NCBI RefSeq assembly: GCF_000741775.1
Contig: NZ_JGZR01000005.1
Location: 1-64,000, forward strand
Length of the DNA: 64,000 nucleotides
DNA from: Bifidobacterium subtile
Lineage (GTDB): Bacteria > Actinomycetota > Actinomycetes > Actinomycetales > Bifidobacteriaceae
Direction of reading: 5' to 3'
In this document: positions 25,772 to 34,214 of the stretch, piece by piece
Position numbering within the stretch: the stretch's first letter is position 1
Layout of the letters: each line of letters begins with the position of its first letter
The notes under the pieces: model-generated
Databases searched by the model: none
Told to the model about the DNA's origin: nothing
The model's input: only the letters and a program-made list of their open reading frames with translations
Made by a program: the position numbers and the translations under genes

Positions 25772-26516
25772 TTCTCACGAGTCTCAGAGTGCGCACGACG
25801 TGCACGATATGGGCGGTTCTCATAGCGTGCACGATTCGCGCAACGCGCACGTAAGCCCCGAGCACGATCACCAGTGCGCGGGGCTCGTGCCGTTGTTTGC
25901 CGAGCTGCCGCAGAGCGATCAGGACTTCATCGACGCGCACCTGCAGCACCGCGTGTTTCACAAGGGCGAACAGGTGTTCATGCCCGGCGACGAGCTCAGG
26001 CTCATCATCGTGGCGCGTGGATCTCTCAAGGTGTACCGCATGAGCCGCAACGGGCGCGAGCAATTGCTGCGCGTGCAAGAGCCGGGCGGCTACGAGGGCG
26101 AGGCGTGGCTGCTGGGCCAACCCAACGATTCGTTGTACGGCCAGGCGCTCGAGACCACAGAGGTATGTCTGCTCTCCCACCGTGACTTTCACAAAATACT
26201 GCTCGAGCAACCGCTGTTGAGCGTGCGTCTCTTGGAACTCAACGCCGCAAAGCTGGCCACTTTGGAACAAATCAACGGATTCCTGGGCATGGACCGCGTA
26301 GAAGAGCGCCTCGCCGCGTATCTGCTGGACCTCTCGAAGGCCTCCGGATCCCTGACCTTCACCCTACCCATACGGATGAAGGAATTGGCGCATCTGCTGG
26401 GGACCACCCCCGAGACACTCTCACGAAAGTTGAGGTCGTTCGAGGATGAGGGGTTGATTGCGCGGAACCGGCGCACCCTGCGCATTCTCAACCAAGACGC
26501 GCTCGAAGATATGTAG
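25737..26516 (+). CDS. Crp/Fnr-family regulator with a His-rich N-terminal tail
   Basis: 259 residues. After a 45-residue tail with many His/Asp pairs and a cysteine, a cyclic-nucleotide-like beta-barrel (FHKGEQVFMPGDELRLIIVARGSLKVYRM, about 72-160) and a C-terminal winged helix (MKELAHLLGTTPETLSRKLRSFEDEGLI) are clear. FLP/FNR-type proteins sense redox, oxygen or ligands and bind TTGAY-N4-RTCAA, and two such boxes sit in this cluster. The start is ambiguous within the overlapping acidic tail of the upstream gene (25737, 25755 or 25761). Confidence 0.88.
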   Translation: MMTTMTMRMTSSSHESQSAHDVHDMGGSHSVHDSRNAHVSPEHDHQCAGLVPLFAELPQSDQDFIDAHLQHRVFHKGEQVFMPGDELRLIIVARGSLKVYRMSRNGREQLLRVQEPGGYEGEAWLLGQPNDSLYGQALETTEVCLLSHRDFHKILLEQPLLSVRLLELNAAKLATLEQINGFLGMDRVEERLAAYLLDLSKASGSLTFTLPIRMKELAHLLGTTPETLSRKLRSFEDEGLIARNRRTLRILNQDALEDM

Positions 26517-26530
26517 GGGGGGGGGGGGGG
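26516..26530 (+). repeat. Run of 15 G directly after the Crp/Fnr stop codon
   Basis: The last base of the TAG stop begins an uninterrupted G15 tract. Such homopolymers change length readily, so this is either a variable site or a sequencing-sensitive spot. Confidence 0.95.
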
Positions 26531-26607
26531 CGGTGGCTCGCGCACTCTCTCGATCACACTCCCCTGACCTGTTCGTCTGCACTCTTGCGATCGCACTTCC
26601 CTATACA

Positions 26608-26642
26608 TTCGCACTCTCACATCCCTTGCCAGAGAGTGCGAA
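26608..26642 (+). terminator. Hairpin after the metal/redox cluster
   Basis: TTCGCACTCTC (26608-26618) pairs perfectly with GAGAGTGCGAA (26632-26642). There is no T-run, so termination is possible but unproven. 26531-26692 otherwise contains no gene. Confidence 0.5.
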
Positions 26643-26692
26643 ATCGTCACCACATCATTTCCTCCTGTGATGCTGAGGCTCTCTGGGGATAT

Positions 26693-26737
26693 TGATTTTC
26701 TCACTCTCCCCGCATGACTCATAGAGTGAGAAAATCA
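26693..26737. repeat. 15-bp perfect inverted repeat around the stop of a gene remnant
   Basis: TGATTTTCTCACTCT (26693-26707) and AGAGTGAGAAAATCA (26723-26737), 15-bp loop. Probably the terminator of the minus-strand remnant that ends at 26719. Confidence 0.6.
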
Positions 26738-26945
26738 TGGCCCACTCCGACACGAGCAACGATAGAGGCGATCAACTTATTCCAACTCGCTTCGTCCTCC
26801 AGATCCTTGGCGAAGACGTCGAATAATTCCCACCCTTCTCGGTCCAAGAATCTCCGTTTAGCAATGTCACGCTGCCACTGTTTACCATCCCGGTGCTGAC
26901 TGCCCTGGTATTCAAGAACAGAGCGTTTATCCGGATAAACGATGA
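26719..26945 (-). pseudogene. C-terminal remnant of a DUF559-type endonuclease-like protein
   Basis: The minus strand is open from about 26945 to a TGA at 26719 and reads VIVYPDKRSVLEYQGSQHRD followed by QWQRDIAKRRFLDREGWELF. This is the conserved end of DUF559/Vsr-like PD-(D/E)xK proteins (E-Y-x-G...QW.RDI.R...L...GW). There is no start codon; the N-terminal part is replaced by the plasmid rep region. About 75 residues remain. Confidence 0.6.
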
Positions 26946-26980
26946 CACCCCCTGTGAGATGTGAGATGGGGGAATCCGCT

Positions 26981-27556
26981 ATGGGTACTAAAAACTACGG
27001 AAAGGGACGATACTGGGCCGGATTGATTTATCAGGACAGCTGCCCCATGGACTGGGAGGAGCGTATGCGATTCAGCGGTTTGCAGATACTCGTCTCTCCA
27101 TTGCACGACAGCGACATAGCCGATCCGAAAACAGGCGAATTGAAGAAACCTCATCGTCACGTCATAGCGATGTGGAGCAACACGACCACAAAGGCGAATG
27201 CCGAGAAATTCTTTGCCCAATTCAATGGCCCTAAGGTCATTTTACGGCTAGAGAGCCCAAGGGGCATGGCGAGATACCTAGTGCATCTGGATGACCCTCA
27301 GAAGGCCCAGTATTCACCTCGTGACGTTATCGAGATCAATGGTGCGGACTGGCGGAAATTGGCCCTCACAAATGGTTCCAAGGATGAGGCGATGTCCATC
27401 GTGAGAGTAGTCGAGGACGAAGGGCCGGACGGATATTTCACACTACTGAAGATCTGTCAGGAAAAACACAAGGAACTACTGGATTTCGCCACCAGACAGG
27501 TCGTGTTCTGCCGCGAAGTCATTTGGAGTTACTGGCACAAGCTAAGGAGGGAATGA
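26981..27556 (+). CDS. Rolling-circle plasmid replication initiator (Rep_2/RepB type)
   Basis: 191 residues from the ATG at 26981 (GGGGGA upstream); ATGs at 26966 and 26942 are alternatives. WAGLIYQD, LQILVSPLHDSD, KPHRHVIAMW (the H-x-H metal motif) and ARYLVHLDDPQKAQYSP (region of the catalytic tyrosine) match pMV158-type initiators, which nick the double-strand origin. In the chromosome it marks an integrated plasmid or mobile element. No origin was recognised. Confidence 0.85.
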   Translation: MGTKNYGKGRYWAGLIYQDSCPMDWEERMRFSGLQILVSPLHDSDIADPKTGELKKPHRHVIAMWSNTTTKANAEKFFAQFNGPKVILRLESPRGMARYLVHLDDPQKAQYSPRDVIEINGADWRKLALTNGSKDEAMSIVRVVEDEGPDGYFTLLKICQEKHKELLDFATRQVVFCREVIWSYWHKLRRE

Positions 27557-27558
27557 AC

Positions 27559-27795
27559 ATGGACACGAACACAACATCCACAACTCGTACATGCGAGCGA
27601 ACCGGCGATTTCCTCTACGCCAGCGATCTAGCAGCGATGTTCAAGGTGGGACGCTCCAAGGCAAGGCTCATGATGGACGTTCTACCTTCCATGCGCATAG
27701 GCAGCAAAGACTGTATCGCTCGAGCCGACCTGAATAACTACATTAAGGAACATGGTGGCATCAAGGTCAAATGGCCGAAACGCCGAAAACACTAA
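27559..27795 (+). CDS. Small helix-turn-helix protein (excisionase/plasmid regulator-like)
   Basis: 78 residues from the ATG at 27559, chosen because AAGGAGG lies 8 bp upstream; the ATG at 27553 is only 2 bp from it. YASDLAAMFKVGRSKARLMMDVLP... RIGSKDCIARADLNNYIKEHG resembles MerR-like excisionase folds, ending in a basic tail KVKWPKRRKH. It follows rep by 2 bp, so it is likely the second gene of a plasmid-type operon. Confidence 0.7.
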   Translation: MDTNTTSTTRTCERTGDFLYASDLAAMFKVGRSKARLMMDVLPSMRIGSKDCIARADLNNYIKEHGGIKVKWPKRRKH

Positions 27796-27814
27796 TTTGC
27801 CAACCATGTCAGAT

Positions 27815-27850
27815 AATGGCCTCACGTTTTAAAGCGTGAGGCCATTTTCT
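27815..27850. terminator. Bidirectional terminator between the rep operon and the HNH remnant
   Basis: AATGGCCTCACG (27815-27826) pairs with CGTGAGGCCATT (27835-27846), then TTTTCTT on the plus strand. Ends the rep-HTH transcript and perhaps the convergent gene. Confidence 0.85.
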
Positions 27851-27855
27851 TGCAA

Positions 27856-28687
27856 TCAGTGGTTACTTTTTCTTATATTGTCCTGAGTACACAGCATCTG
27901 GCAATTCTCGGGTACAGTATGCCCGCCCTCACTCCATGGTTTGATATGGTCGGCCTGCATCTTGTCAAGCTCAAAATGCTTGCCACACAATGGGCAGATG
28001 CCCTTCTGACGTTCATAGGCCTGCCTCTTATCACGGTTTGAAAACGCACGAATGCTGAGCGCTTTTTCATCGCCGAACAGTAGATATTCATAAACCCCGG
28101 CTTTGCGTGTCACATCATCATCGGCCATCAGCTCAGAGACTTTCTCTTCCAGCTCTTTAGGTTTGAGATCTGCGGTATGTCCATTTAGCTCGTTGTACCA
28201 CAGACCCCAAGGCAGCCCTTTCATCTCTTTGCGGTACTTGGTGAACAGCCCCTCGACCCAGTCGATGACAGTCCTGAAGTAGCTCCACAGTTCCTGTGCC
28301 GTCTGGTCTTCTTGATGCCTTGACATGTATTCGTCAATACTGATTCCATCACGATCGGAAATCCACGACATGGCAGTTTCCAAAATCTCCTGACGGATGC
28401 TTTCGCCTCTTACATAGCCTTCACAGCCCACATTCGAACCGTAGCGCGAGGCTGCGCAATTTGTTTTGCTGAAGTACTTTTTTGCGGATGCCGTCCACGT
28501 TCCTGCATACACGGCGTTGCGTAGTTCCTGATCGGTGAGACGTTCACCCGCTATGTTGATGGTCTTAAACCATTTGAGCTTTTCGGAATCGGTGCCATCA
28601 CATACGTATACAAACAGCTCATAGTCGAGGATCCGTTCTTGCACGTCATCAGGTAGGTTGCTGAAGTTCATGGAGTTACCGTCATAC
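27856..28687 (-). pseudogene. DUF262/HNH endonuclease-like protein, cut by an IS3 element
   Basis: About 277 residues remain from YDGNSMNFSNLPDDVQERILDY at the IS end to the natural stop. FKTINIAGERLTDQELRNAVYAG is typical of DUF262 (GmrSD/ParB-like nuclease) proteins, and the C-terminus GICPLCGKHFELDKMQADHIKPWSEGGH is an HNH zinc-finger nuclease. Such fusions often act against modified phage DNA. The 5' half is missing: the IS3 end at 28688 is the breakpoint, and its other flank is an unrelated gene, so a deletion accompanied the insertion. Confidence 0.8.
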
Positions 28688-28717
28688 TGAAGTGGACTGG
28701 GTTTTGTTCCCTGTGTT

Positions 28718-29638
28718 TTATTGGGTGACTGGTGTCGCCTTGGTTTGATAGTACAGGTTTTCCACTTCGGCTGGTGTCCGGTAGCCGAGGTGCTGGCGCA
28801 GGCGCTGCTCGTTCCACCAGGAGACCCATTGGAAGGTCGCCGTTTCCAAGGCCCGCACGGTCTCGAACGCGAATCGGTGGATAAGCTCGTTTTTGTACGC
28901 GCCGTTGATGGTTTCGGCCAGGGCGAAGGCGCGCGAGTCGCCCACCGTGCCGGTGGACGCGAGGATGCCATTCTCCCTAAGGCGCGTGCCGTACAGGGCG
29001 CTGATGTACTGGGTGCCGTGATCCGAGTGGCGGATCAGGCCCTGGGCGTCGCCATGCCGGGCCATCCAGGCGATCGACTGGTCCAACGCGACCAGGGGCA
29101 GTTCCCTGGTGCGTTGGCCGGCGGAGACCGCCCAGCCGACGATCCTTCGGGCGAACGCGTCGGCCACGAACGCCACGTACGCGAAACTCCCGTCCGAAAG
29201 CCGCACGTACGTGATATCGGCAACCTGCAGGAGGCCTGGGGCGTCGGCCGTGAAGCGGCGTTGCGCCAGATCCTCGCGTCCGCCCCGGCTTCTGGCCGGC
29301 CGCGTGGTCACGGGGATGCGTCCGCGGCGAACACCCCGCATGCCCAGTGAGCGCATCACGCCCAGCACCTGATCACGTCCGATGCCGGTCCAACCCTGGC
29401 GCAGCAGCCGGGCGTACATCTTGCGGTAGCCGTACACGGCCATGAACCGGTGCGCGTGAATCAGCGCGAGGTCACGGCTTAGCGCCTCGTGACGGGCCCG
29501 CATCCGCGAGACGGCACGCGCCTTGGTCCGCCAGCAGGCCCTCGGGATGATGAACCCGCAATCCGGCGAGGCCCTGAGCGTCCTGCAGATCGGCCCGACC
29601 CCGAACCGGCGGCGATGAACATCGATGCACTCGATCAT
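28718..29638 (-). CDS. IS3 transposase OrfB (DDE integrase core)
   Basis: 306 residues. A helical N-terminus (RFMAVYGYRKMYARLLRQG), then the integrase core with the first Asp in LQVADITYVRL, the second in LIRHSDHGTQYIS, and the Glu in AFALAETINGAYKNELIHR; the C-terminus WWNEQRLRQHLGYRTPAEVE is standard. It catalyses strand transfer. The ATG overlaps the normal orfA stop (TGATG at 29640-29636). The catalytic core looks intact. Confidence 0.92.
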   Translation of the reverse strand: MIECIDVHRRRFGVGPICRTLRASPDCGFIIPRACWRTKARAVSRMRARHEALSRDLALIHAHRFMAVYGYRKMYARLLRQGWTGIGRDQVLGVMRSLGMRGVRRGRIPVTTRPARSRGGREDLAQRRFTADAPGLLQVADITYVRLSDGSFAYVAFVADAFARRIVGWAVSAGQRTRELPLVALDQSIAWMARHGDAQGLIRHSDHGTQYISALYGTRLRENGILASTGTVGDSRAFALAETINGAYKNELIHRFAFETVRALETATFQWVSWWNEQRLRQHLGYRTPAEVENLYYQTKATPVTQ

Positions 29639-29930
29639 CAGCGTCGTGTCGGGTCGAGCCTGTGCCTGCGGAAAAAGCCGACGCCGAACTCAAGATCTCG
29701 TTCGCGCGGCGCAGCTGCGCGACTTCTTTGCGCGACCTCTTCGACTCTTCGGATTCGCCCGGACCCGCCGTATCCGAGCGCTGCTGCCACCGGCGCAACG
29801 ACTCCATGGCGACGCCAAGGCTCTTCGCCACGCCTTGCAACGCCTTCGTCTCCGACGAATAGTTTTCACGCGAGTCCGCCAGCAGCCGGACAGCCCGCTC
29901 CCTGAACTCCGCATCGTATCTTCTTGCCAT
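29472..29930 (-). CDS. IS3 transposase OrfA (HTH), altered C-terminus
   Basis: The N-terminal MARRYDAEFRERAVRLLADSRE and GVAKSLGVAMESLRRWQQR form the DNA-binding helix-turn-helix, then the leucine-zipper region (KEVAQLRRANEIL). After SASAF the frame differs from the normal ending: five T at 29676-29672 (minus strand) appear to be one short, and restoring one gives SAFFRRHRLDPTRR and the expected TGA at 29640-29638. As written the frame runs on to 29472 inside orfB. Either a real 1-nt deletion or a programmed slip. Confidence 0.8.
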   Translation of the reverse strand: MARRYDAEFRERAVRLLADSRENYSSETKALQGVAKSLGVAMESLRRWQQRSDTAGPGESEESKRSRKEVAQLRRANEILSSASAFSAGTGSTRHDADDRVHRCSSPPVRGRADLQDAQGLAGLRVHHPEGLLADQGACRLADAGPSRGAKP

Positions 29931-29984
29931 AATTCCATCATTCCTTATTTGGGGAAAATCAGGAACAAAACCCCGTCCACTTCA

Positions 29985-30514
29985 ATGGCGGCGGTCTCCA
30001 TGCACTTGTGCTCGAAGGGCGTGATCGCGCCGTAGGCGGTGCCGATCTTGATGATGCCTGCCTTGTACGGCGTGCGCTCCACAATCGGGCCGGAATAGTC
30101 GTTCTTATCGATGCCCTCGCGCACATCCGCGATGACTAGTTCGGCGATGGCGTCGACCGAGTAGCGGTTGATCCAGTGCGACTGCGTCTCCAAATAGACA
30201 TGCTCGCGGTGGAAGCCCGTCGCGGCGATGACCTGCAGCCCTTCGACTGTCCTCGCCACTTCGGCGAGCTTGTCGGGATTGCGGCCGCAGTTGATGGGGC
30301 ACATATCGACGATGGTGCCGCCATTGGCGCTCCACTGCTTGGATGCCTGCGCGAAGTAGCCGCCTTCTTCGACGGCCTTTTCGACGGAATCAAGCTGATG
30401 GTCGCGGTCGATGTAGACCTCCCCCGCGCCGACACGGATGAGATGGTCATGCGCGTCAACGACGCCCAAGGAATCAGGGTCCACATCTCCTAGAATCGTA
30501 CGTGCAAATGCCAT
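29985..30514 (-). pseudogene. Phosphotriesterase-family lactonase/hydrolase, 3'-truncated by IS3
   Basis: The first 177 residues of a phosphotriesterase-like TIM barrel: GVVDAHDHLIR holds the first His-x-His metal pair, then GGTIVDMCPINCGRNPDKL and VIAATGFHREHVY; ERTPYKAGIIKIGTAYG supplies the bridging lysine. The remaining half, with the other metal ligands, is lost at the IS end. Relatives hydrolyse (phospho)sugar lactones. The ATG at 30514 has AAAGGAG upstream. It is divergent from the SorC regulator, with an operator between. Confidence 0.85.
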
Positions 30515-30621
30515 GATGACAACTCCTTTGTTCTTCCGTTTCGTTGCCCCGTGCCCACAGCGCCCGGGGAACCTGACAGTTGAGAAGATAGGTCATCACC
30601 AACAGCAAAATCAATTCATTG

Positions 30622-30637
30622 ATGAACAATTGTTCAT
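30622..30637. promoter_or_regulatory. Operator 1 for the SorC regulator
   Basis: Perfect 16-bp palindrome ATGAACAATTGTTCAT in the AT-rich divergent promoter region, about 110 bp upstream of the lactonase gene. Confidence 0.75.
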
Positions 30638-30717
30638 TGCATATGCAATAAGTATATAGAGTATATCTTGTTATTTATATTTAAATATCGGTGATTTATC
30701 GTTATATTTGTCATAAG

Positions 30718-30733
30718 ATGAACATATGTTCAT
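30718..30733. promoter_or_regulatory. Operator 2 for the SorC regulator, over its start codon
   Basis: Perfect 16-bp palindrome ATGAACATATGTTCAT, differing from operator 1 only in the two central bases. It covers the proposed ATG at 30726, and its centre lies 96 bp from that of operator 1. Confidence 0.75.
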
Positions 30734-31694
30734 TGATGAATCGTTCACCACCACCGAATCCCGTAATCACGTCAGCCTGGTGCTCAAAGTAGCGCGCGCC
30801 TACTATCAAGAGAACAAGACGCAGTCTCAGATCGCCAAGGACATTGGCTATTCGCACGCCACCATCTCGCGGATGCTTAAGGAGGCCCGCGAGCTGGGCA
30901 TCGTGCATATCACCATCGGGCATCCTTTGGAGCATCTGCGCTCGTTGGAAGATGCACTGAAGCATAAGTTCCATCTCACCCACGTCCGGGTGGCCGAAGT
31001 ACCTCGTGGAGAGACTCCCGAGCATATAGTGCCCCGATGCGCTGCGGCGCTATTCTCGGAAACCTGCGTGCCGAACTCTTTGATCACCGTGTCGAACGGC
31101 TATGCCGTGGCCGCCACCGTGCGCGAAGTGCCGACATGTGATTGGCCGAAATCGAATGTCGCCCAGATGATCGGCACGCTGAACCCAGGCAACCCGATGA
31201 TCGACTCCTCCGACGTGTGCCGCATGCTGGCGCAACGGCTGGGCGGCACCTTCACCATTCTGCCAGTGCCTATGATCCTGTCATCCAGCAATATCGCCAA
31301 TGCTATGCGCAAGGAACCGCAAATTGCCACCGCTTTGGCCCTTGGAGGCGGTGCTGACGTAGCCATCGTAGGTGTCGGTGCGGCCACCAAACAGCGGTTG
31401 GGTCATATCTTCGACGGCTACATGGATCAACGAACAATACAAGAGATACAAAATCAAAACGTCGTCGGCCATATCTGCGGCCATCTCATCGACGCTGACG
31501 GCAACCATATCCACACCGAGCTGTGCGACCGGACGATATCCATCGATTTCCAACGTCTCAGGCGCATGCCTTTAGTCATCGGCGTCTCCTGGGGAGCCCC
31601 GAAACTCAAGGCAATCCGTGCCTGTCTGGTGGGCAAACTCATCAACGCGCTCGTCACCGACCGTGCGACTGCCGAAGCGCTGCTGGAAGTCTGA
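30726..31694 (+). CDS. SorC/DeoR-type sugar-binding transcriptional regulator
   Basis: 322 residues. N-terminal helix-turn-helix (ARAYYQENKTQSQIAKDIGYSHATISRMLKEARELGIVHI, about 22-62) followed by the SorC sugar-phosphate sensor domain (ITVSNGYAVAATV; DVAIVGVGA; VIGVSWGAPKLKAI). It likely represses the divergent lactonase operon until a phosphorylated intermediate binds. The ATG lies inside operator 2 and has no Shine-Dalgarno sequence, suggesting leaderless or weak translation. The regulator looks intact although its target operon is broken. Confidence 0.88.
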   Translation: MFIDESFTTTESRNHVSLVLKVARAYYQENKTQSQIAKDIGYSHATISRMLKEARELGIVHITIGHPLEHLRSLEDALKHKFHLTHVRVAEVPRGETPEHIVPRCAAALFSETCVPNSLITVSNGYAVAATVREVPTCDWPKSNVAQMIGTLNPGNPMIDSSDVCRMLAQRLGGTFTILPVPMILSSSNIANAMRKEPQIATALALGGGADVAIVGVGAATKQRLGHIFDGYMDQRTIQEIQNQNVVGHICGHLIDADGNHIHTELCDRTISIDFQRLRRMPLVIGVSWGAPKLKAIRACLVGKLINALVTDRATAEALLEV

Positions 31695-31708
31695 GCATAC
31701 CCCCACCG

Positions 31709-34039
31709 CTACATCTTGCGCAGGCGCGGTTCGGCGGAGTCCTTGGCGCCGGTGATGCGGTAGACGTCGAAGACGCCTTCAATCTTGCGCACCGAGGCCA
31801 GCAGACGGTTCAAATGCTGCGGATCGGCCATCTCGAAAGAGAACTGGCTGGTGGCGACGCGGTCCGAGCCGGTGGAGACCGAACCGGAAATGATGTTCAC
31901 GCCGTGCTCGGAGAGCACGCGGGTCACGTCGGAGAGTAGGTGCGGGCGGTCGAGCGCCTCGACCTGGATCCTGACCATGAACGAACCCTTGGTGCTGGTC
32001 CACTGCACCTCGATGACGCGCTCGGGCTGGTGCTTCTCCAAGTCGAGCATGTTCTGGCAGTCGGCGCGATGCACCGAAACGCCCTGATTGCGCGTGATGA
32101 AGCCGAGGATTTCGTCGCCGGGGACCGGCGTGCAGCAGCGGGCCAGCTTGACCCACACGTCGCCGACGTCCTTGACAGCCACGCCGGAAGAACTGGTTTT
32201 GGCCTTGCCCTGCTCGATCTGGCGCAGCGGGAGCGCCTCCTGCTCGACTTCCTCGCTGATCTCGTCAGAGCCGGCGTCCTTGACCAGATGGGCGATCGCG
32301 TTCTGGGTCGAAATCTGCCCATCGCCTATCGCGGCGAATACCGCGTCGGCATTGTCGAGATTGAGATCATCCGCTATGCCGATCAGCGCGCCGGGCGTAA
32401 GCATCGACGCGACGGGAAGCCCGCGCTTGCGCATGGCCCGAGTCAGCTCGTCACGGCCTTCTTCAATGGCCTCGGAGCGTCGCTCCTTGCTGAACCACTG
32501 GCGAATCTTGTTGCGTGCCTTCGGGCTCTTCGCAAAGCTGAGCCAGTCGCGCGACGGACCGGCGGTGTCGGATTTCGAGGTGAGGATCTCGACCGTATCG
32601 CCATTCTCCAGCGTGGTGTCCAGCGGCACCAAGCGACCGTTGACGCGGGCGCCCATGGTGCGATGTCCGACCTCGGTGTGCACGGCGTAGGCGAAGTCGA
32701 TAGGCGTGGCGCGTGCCGGCAGTGAGATGATCTTGCCCTTGGGCGTGAACACGTAGACCTCGGCGGAGCCCAGGTCCTCTTTCAACGATCCTAGGAATTC
32801 GTCGGAATCCGGCGTTTCGCTCGTCCAGTCGGCGAGCTGCTGAATCCACTTGAGATTGTCGGCCTCGCTCAGCTCCTGATGGTCGATGTCCTTGCGCTGG
32901 CGATCGGCCTTGTCCGGCGCGCTTAAAGGCCGGCCCGCTTGTCCGTTCTCCTTGTAGCGCCAATGCGCGGCGATGCCGAATTCGGCGCGCCGATGCATAT
33001 CCCAGGTGCGAATCTGAATCTCGACCGGCTTGCCGCCCGGACCGACGACCGTGGTGTGCAGGCTCTGATACATGTTGAGCTTGGGCATCGCGATGTAGTC
33101 CTTGAATCGGCCCGGCACCGGACTCCACCGCGCGTGCACAGCCCCCAAGGCCGCATAACAGTCCTGAATCGTGTCGACGATAATGCGCACGCCCATCAGA
33201 TCGTAGATGTTGGCGAAATCATGGCCGCGCACGATCATCTTCTGGTATATCGAGAAGTAGTCCTTCGGACGCCCGCTGACCGCCGCCGTAATGTGCTGCG
33301 ATTCGAGATCCTCATTGATCTCGGCCAGAATCTGCTTGAGATACACGTCGCGCTGCCCGGCCCGGCGGGCTACGAGCACGACGATTTCGTTGTAGATCTT
33401 CGGATAGAGGACCTTGAAGCTCAGTTCCTCCAGCTCGGTTTTGATGGCATTCATGCCCAGCCGGTTCGCCAGCGGCGCATAGACGTCAAGCGTTTCGCGA
33501 GCCTTCTTCTGTGCGCTCGAAGGCTTGACATAGCGCCAGGTGCGGGCGTTGTGGACCCGATCGGCCAGCTTGACCACGAGCACGCGCACATCGCGGCTCA
33601 TGGCTACGACCATCTTGCGAATCGTCTCAGCCTGCGCCGAATCGCCGTAGTCCATCTTCGTCAGCTTGGTGACGCCGTCGACCAGACCGGTGACCGTGTC
33701 GCCGAATTCGGCGCGGCATTCATCCAGGCTGTAGTCGGTATCCTCGACCGTATCGTGCAGCAGGCCTGCGGCCACGACGATGGGACCCATGCCCAAGTCC
33801 GCGAGAATCTGGGAAACCGCCAGCGGGTGAATGATGTACGGCTCGCCTGACTTGCGGCGCTGCGTGGAATGCTGCCTGACCGCACGTCGGTAGGCCCGTT
33901 CGAGAATCTCCATATCCCCATCGGGATGATGATATGAGCACACTCGCACGATTGGGGCGAGCGGATCGAGCGGATCACCGCTGATCTCACAACCCAGCAT
34001 ACGGGCCGAACCGCCGCTTTCGCTTTCCTTGCCGGACAT
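31709..34039 (-). CDS. rel: Bifunctional (p)ppGpp synthetase/hydrolase
   Basis: 776 residues. HD hydrolase domain (HDTVEDTDYSLDE with the HD pair, VKLADRVHNART), synthetase domain (RFKDYIAMPK, YQSLHTTVVGP, EIQIRTWDMHRRAEFGIAAHW), TGS domain (YVFTPKGKIISLPARATPIDFAYAVHTEVG) and C-terminal ACT domain. RFKD is the form seen in bifunctional enzymes. It makes and degrades the stringent-response alarmone. The ATG at 34039 (GGGAGGTGG upstream) is chosen over an in-frame codon at 34069. Confidence 0.97.
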   Translation of the reverse strand: MSGKESESGGSARMLGCEISGDPLDPLAPIVRVCSYHHPDGDMEILERAYRRAVRQHSTQRRKSGEPYIIHPLAVSQILADLGMGPIVVAAGLLHDTVEDTDYSLDECRAEFGDTVTGLVDGVTKLTKMDYGDSAQAETIRKMVVAMSRDVRVLVVKLADRVHNARTWRYVKPSSAQKKARETLDVYAPLANRLGMNAIKTELEELSFKVLYPKIYNEIVVLVARRAGQRDVYLKQILAEINEDLESQHITAAVSGRPKDYFSIYQKMIVRGHDFANIYDLMGVRIIVDTIQDCYAALGAVHARWSPVPGRFKDYIAMPKLNMYQSLHTTVVGPGGKPVEIQIRTWDMHRRAEFGIAAHWRYKENGQAGRPLSAPDKADRQRKDIDHQELSEADNLKWIQQLADWTSETPDSDEFLGSLKEDLGSAEVYVFTPKGKIISLPARATPIDFAYAVHTEVGHRTMGARVNGRLVPLDTTLENGDTVEILTSKSDTAGPSRDWLSFAKSPKARNKIRQWFSKERRSEAIEEGRDELTRAMRKRGLPVASMLTPGALIGIADDLNLDNADAVFAAIGDGQISTQNAIAHLVKDAGSDEISEEVEQEALPLRQIEQGKAKTSSSGVAVKDVGDVWVKLARCCTPVPGDEILGFITRNQGVSVHRADCQNMLDLEKHQPERVIEVQWTSTKGSFMVRIQVEALDRPHLLSDVTRVLSEHGVNIISGSVSTGSDRVATSQFSFEMADPQHLNRLLASVRKIEGVFDVYRITGAKDSAEPRLRKM

Positions 34040-34214
34040 CGATCCACCTCCCTCGCACTGTTTCCTCATCCTACCTTCGCCTCGAGCTTTTCACTATCGG
34101 CACGTCGCGGCGCGGCCCGCCGACCGTGCCAAAAGCGCGCACCAAAGACGATTGCAGCGCCAACGCTCACGTCATCCAGCAGACATCGTGACGCTGGCGC
34201 GACCGAAGCAGCCC

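Larger units (their letters stand above)
28688..29984 (-). mobile_element. IS3-family insertion sequence
   Basis: The terminal inverted repeats are TGAAGTGGACTGGGTTTTG (from 28688 on plus) and TGAAGTGGACGGGGTTTTG (from 29984 on minus), one mismatch, and enclose orfA and orfB. No target duplication is seen: the flanks belong to two different broken genes, so the element sits at a rearrangement junction. Confidence 0.9.
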
